From Mediterranea massiliensis (GTDB lineage: Bacteria > Bacteroidota > Bacteroidia > Bacteroidales > Bacteroidaceae): DNA of 64,000 bases. The translations under genes were made by a program, and so were the position numbers. Below the pieces are notes generated by a model. It was not told the DNA's origin, did no database searches, and was given only the letters and a program-made list of their open reading frames with translations. How positions within the stretch are numbered: the stretch's first letter is position 1; every line of letters starts with the position of its first letter. Where the stretch lies: positions 1 through 64,000 of the forward strand of contig SUXZ01000017.1 of assembly GCA_015060685.1 (NCBI GenBank), written 5' to 3'. This document shows positions 62,437 through 64,000 of this stretch, one piece after another.

Positions 62437-64000
62437 TTATAACTTAATTTGAACACCAACCATGTATGTACGAGCAGAAGGATAAGCACCTGTATCGATA
62501 CCTGCAGCCCAAGAGTTACCTGAACCACCTTCCATACCAACTTCAGGATCCATACCAGAGTAACCTGTGAATGTATAGACGTTGTTGGCTGCTACATAAA
62601 GACGGAGTTGAGATACCGGCAAGCTCTTGAACAAAGTCTTGAAGTCGTATCCAAGAGAGATGTTCTGAATCTTGAAGTAGTCAGCATCTTCCAACCAGAT
62701 TTGTGACATAGTCTTCCAGTTGATGTTATCCATAGAGTCGAAACGTGGGAGTTTGTTGCTTGTTCCTTCACCTGTCCAAGATTCGTAAATCATTTGCTTG
62801 GTTGGGTTTTGGAGCGCGAAGTCTTGGTTAGCCCAAGGACGGAGGATTTGTTGGCCAAATGCGCCACTACCTGTCAAAGCAAAGTCGAATCCCTTATAGC
62901 TCATAGTGATTGAAAGACCGGCAGTGAAATCAGGATGTGGGTCGCCGATGTTTGTACGGTCTTCGTCAGTAATCTTACCGTCATCGTTTGCGTCAACGTA
63001 ACGAACATCACCAGGCATCAACTTGTCGCTACCGTGCATTTGATCGTCGATCTTAGCGCGATATTCTTCGATTTCAGATTGGTTTTGGAAGATACCGTTT
63101 GTCTTGAAACCGTAGAAGTAACCGATAGGTTGACCAACTTCAGCGCGATAAACTTCCATGTATTCCAATTGGTGAAGTACTGCACCAGGACCGCGGAGGA
63201 TACCTTCTGAGTTGGCAAGCTTAGTAACTTCGTTCTTGTTGTATGCCATGTTAGCAGAGATTCCATAACGGAAACCGTTGCTGAAGCTGTCGTTCCATGT
63301 CAAGGCAAGTTCGATACCGCTGTTTTCTACGTTACCACCGTTGATGTAAGGAGCACCGATACCGTAAACACCGAGGATCGGGGCACGAACGAGCCAGTCC
63401 TTAGTAGTCTTCTTATACCAGTCGAATGTGAAACCGAGACGGTTGTTCAAGAAGCGAGCATCGAGACCAACGTTGATTTGTTCTGAAGTTTCCCAAGAGA
63501 TGTCGGGGTTAGCAAGTGTAGCGAAGTAACCACCGGTTGTCGGTTTACTATTATTTGTTCCTTTGTCTCCTTTACCAAAGTAGTAAGAGTCGCGTTCAGC
63601 AAAACCTACAGTTGTGTAATATTGGAAGTTAGATACAGATTGGTTACCGTTTTGACCCCAAGATGCGCGGAGTTTCAAGTAATCCATCCAACCCTTAGTC
63701 TTTTCCATGAAGTTTTCTTCAGAAACAATCCAACCCACAGATCCTGAAGGGAAGTAACCCCAACGGTTGCCTCTTGCAAAGTTAGAAGAACCGTCGGCAC
63801 GGAGCGTGAATTGAGCCATGTACTTCTCGTTGTAGTTCCAAGATGCACGACCGAAGAATGAAGCAAGTGACCAGTCGCCTGAAGGACCACCGCTAACTGA
63901 TACGTCTGTAATTTCAAGCTTTTCGGTGTTGCTCAACCAAGCGTGATCCCATGAGTCACCAAAGAGCAAGTTACTTCCGGTAGCATTGATGTTTGAACCG
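62437..64000 (-). CDS. susC: SusC/RagA TonB-linked outer-membrane protein, C-terminal part
   Basis: About 520 C-terminal residues; the open frame runs off the right edge. DPEVG, NPDISWETSEQINVGLDARFLNNRLGFTFDWYKKTTKDWLV, MPGDVRYVDANDDGKITDEDRTNIGDPHPDFTAGLSI and LRLYVAANNVYTFTGYSGMDPEVG are SusC landmarks. Partner of susD 22 bp downstream. The plug, TonB box and signal lie outside the window. Confidence 0.93.
   Translation of the reverse strand, partial: GSNINATGSNLLFGDSWDHAWLSNTEKLEITDVSVSGGPSGDWSLASFFGRASWNYNEKYMAQFTLRADGSSNFARGNRWGYFPSGSVGWIVSEENFMEKTKGWMDYLKLRASWGQNGNQSVSNFQYYTTVGFAERDSYYFGKGDKGTNNSKPTTGGYFATLANPDISWETSEQINVGLDARFLNNRLGFTFDWYKKTTKDWLVRAPILGVYGIGAPYINGGNVENSGIELALTWNDSFSNGFRYGISANMAYNKNEVTKLANSEGILRGPGAVLHQLEYMEVYRAEVGQPIGYFYGFKTNGIFQNQSEIEEYRAKIDDQMHGSDKLMPGDVRYVDANDDGKITDEDRTNIGDPHPDFTAGLSITMSYKGFDFALTGSGAFGQQILRPWANQDFALQNPTKQMIYESWTGEGTSNKLPRFDSMDNINWKTMSQIWLEDADYFKIQNISLGYDFKTLFKSLPVSQLRLYVAANNVYTFTGYSGMDPEVGMEGGSGNSWAAGIDTGAYPSARTYMVGVQIKL

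Overview
The window is a chromosomal segment of a gut-type Bacteroidales bacterium, most likely Bacteroidaceae or a close relative. The evidence is a SusC/SusD pair, TAnnTTTG promoter boxes, an ArgF'-type ornithine transcarbamylase, a BtuG-like vitamin B12 lipoprotein, NigD-like and DUF6242/DUF6057-type proteins, and a uppS-bamA-ompH-ompH cluster. Most of it is ordinary core genome. No phage, insertion sequence, CRISPR array or integrase was seen.

Layout. 1-400: two repeat arrays and a beta-barrel OMP gene. 1.1-9.7 kb: an epimerase-like gene and a glycan-degradation block (six-hairpin glycosidase, a GH43-GH28 fusion enzyme, a small secreted protein, a GH43 with a trefoil tail). 9.8-14.4 kb: arginine operon argR-GNAT-argG-(pspC)-argC-argD; the pspC reading frame is broken at an A6 tract. 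14.5-20.85 kb: cobalamin-riboswitch operon (35-aa peptide, DUF4465 lipoprotein, unknown lipoprotein, BtuG-like propeller, BtuB-like receptor). 21.3-25 kb: pta, ackA, alkaline phosphatase. 25-29.5 kb: lpxH, sufT-like, radC, glycosyltransferase, doxX, efp, rpmH. 29.6-35.7 kb: nitrilase, iorA, iorB, aminotransferase, paaK and an ACT protein, a module linking aryl-acetates and aromatic amino acids. 35.8-40.8 kb: a PASTA protein, rluD, ddl, an acyltransferase, a NigD-like lipoprotein and a rhodanese, mostly overlapping end to start. 41-45.2 kb: murI, proB, proA, argF'. 45.2-51.1 kb: DUF6242, uppS, bamA and two ompH/skp genes. 51.2-56.7 kb: ribD, prmC, recX, pyrE, an SRPBCC protein, argH, tRNA-Gly and tRNA-Leu. 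56.8-64 kb: a CXXCH-bearing propeller lipoprotein with a membrane partner, then a SusCD locus whose susC runs off the right edge.

The most unusual signal is not a gene. At least six intergenic gaps hold short arrays of three or four small, mostly palindromic units repeated at a nearly fixed 21-23 bp period (one further array has a 31 bp period). Within a locus the units are near-identical; between loci the sequence is different. Cores include ATACCG-n-CGGTAT, TTGCAAG-T-CTTGCAA, GGTCGTAA-G-TTACGACC and GTTTCA-n5/6-TGAAAC. The common rule is architecture and helical phasing rather than sequence, which suggests one unrecognised class of element. A second, conventional dispersed palindrome (TGTAGGGAC...) occurs twice, once supplying the stop codon of the NigD-like gene.

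Functional assignments come from reading translations and motifs by eye; no database search was run.
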